Both the position numbers and the translations under genes were made by a program. A model generated the notes under the pieces. That model was not told the DNA's origin, made no database searches, and was given only the letters and a program-made list of their open reading frames with translations. From Pseudanabaena galeata CCNP1313 (GTDB lineage Bacteria; Cyanobacteriota; Cyanobacteriia; Pseudanabaenales; Pseudanabaenaceae), in the NCBI RefSeq assembly GCF_029910235.1, contig NZ_CP112874.1:744001-808000 (forward strand): a DNA stretch of 64,000 nt. The letters are read 5' to 3'. Below, in pieces: positions 63,643 through 64,000 of this stretch (position 1 is its first letter; each line of letters begins with the position of its first letter).

Positions 63643-64000
63643 ATGGGTAGTACATTCGGGCAGTTGTTTCGCGTCACAACATTTGGGGAATCTCACGGCG
63701 GGGGCGTGGGCGCGATCGTCGATGGATGTCCACCACAACTTGAGCTTAGTGAAGCTGATATTCAAATTGACCTCGATCGCCGTAAACCAGGGCAAAGCAA
63801 AATCGTTACGCCTCGCCGTGAAGACGATCTCGCTCAGATTTTATCAGGCGTATTTGAAGGTAAAACCCTTGGCACACCGATCATGATTTTGGTGCAGAAC
63901 AAAGATGCTCGTAGTCAAGACTATTCGGAAATGGCTGAAAAATTCCGCCCTTCCCATGCTGATGCCACCTATCAAGCAAAATATGGTATTCGCAATTGGC
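63643..64000 (+). CDS. aroC: Chorismate synthase, 3' end outside window
   Basis: ATG 63643; 119 codons are visible. Start [20 protein letters not shown] with the conserved GESHG, then [36 protein letters not shown] and [18 protein letters not shown]. Makes chorismate from EPSP using reduced flavin. Full-length enzymes are about 360 residues, so about two thirds lies beyond the window. Confidence 0.96.
   Translation, partial: MGSTFGQLFRVTTFGESHGGGVGAIVDGCPPQLELSEADIQIDLDRRKPGQSKIVTPRREDDLAQILSGVFEGKTLGTPIMILVQNKDARSQDYSEMAEKFRPSHADATYQAKYGIRNW

Noticed and set aside
63683-63886. 67-codon ORF at the window end
   Set aside because: Other-frame shadow of aroC, whose GESHG and GQSK-type motifs are in the frame from 63643.

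Overview
The window comes from a cyanobacterium. It carries ndhN, ycf20-, ycf19- and ycf41-type genes, a zeta-carotene desaturase (crtQ), cobalamin genes, DUF1825, DUF928 and DUF6671 proteins, a group 2 sigma factor, and the cyanobacterial HIP1 octamer GCGATCGC at high density on both strands. Gene content and the very dense palindromic repeats suggest a Pseudanabaena-like organism (inference; no 16S in the window). Roughly 57 protein genes or relics, one tRNA-Thr(CGU), one candidate 6S-like RNA and about 45 repeat copies are annotated.

Layout. 1-3.2 kb: 3' part of an FGE-sulfatase-fold gene, then thirteen tandem 105-bp units with 16-bp palindromic arms (REP-like) abutting a RAYT-type Y1 transposase. 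4-9 kb: moeB with rhodanese domain, DUF1825, comF, ndhN. 8.6-12.7 kb: K+ uptake genes ktrB-ktrA and cobL. 13-17 kb: menE, phasin-like gene, tRNA-Thr, Uma2 nuclease. 17.3-18.3 kb: intact IS982-family element with 8-bp target duplication, itself inside an older hairpin repeat. 18.4-25 kb: LysR regulator, YciO-like gene, serS, BtuR-like protein without Walker A, ycf20, sigma factor. 25-31 kb: long AT-rich gap with a structured RNA candidate, DUF928, YggT, fabI, Crp-type regulator, quinone oxidoreductase. 32-33.3 kb: decaying genes (coiled-coil gene split by a repeat, hsdM relic). 33.4-43.6 kb: Bax1-like DUF790 nuclease, DUF6671, ligA, serpin lipoprotein, recO-MFS pair, stand-alone cyanobacteriochrome-like GAF protein, thyX. 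44.5-46.3 kb: four-gene stress-type cluster (two CsbD proteins, GlsB, proline-rich membrane protein). 46.4-50.3 kb: cobI-cobH, SIMPL protein, crtQ. 50.7-56.7 kb: Ski2-like helicase, then a molybdate locus (mop, modA, fused modBC). 57-62.8 kb: two-partner secretion pair whose exoprotein ends in a CHAT protease domain. 63.6 kb to the end: start of aroC.

Almost every intergenic space holds short palindromic elements. I sorted them into families: A (111 bp, ends ACGTGAG/CTGACGT, 7-bp target duplications; a MITE of the IS982 element), B (TATAGCAAT ends), C (TTAAGTAGCT ends), D (TACAGC ends), E (ATACCAA/TTGGTAT ends, two hairpins), F (TATAGCGCTCC ends), G (CTGATGTTACGTRGAA ends) and H (a GC-rich repeat found in frame inside three genes). 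Stems differ between copies by compensated changes, and the few bases at hairpin tips occur in both orientations although the flanks do not flip.

How the genes fit together: moeB, mop, modA and modBC serve molybdenum uptake and cofactor synthesis; cobL, cobI and cobH belong to corrin synthesis; ktrB/ktrA form a K+ channel and its regulatory ring; the TpsB/TpsA-CHAT pair makes a predicted surface-exposed or secreted caspase-fold protein. All function calls are read from translated sequence and family knowledge; no database search was run.
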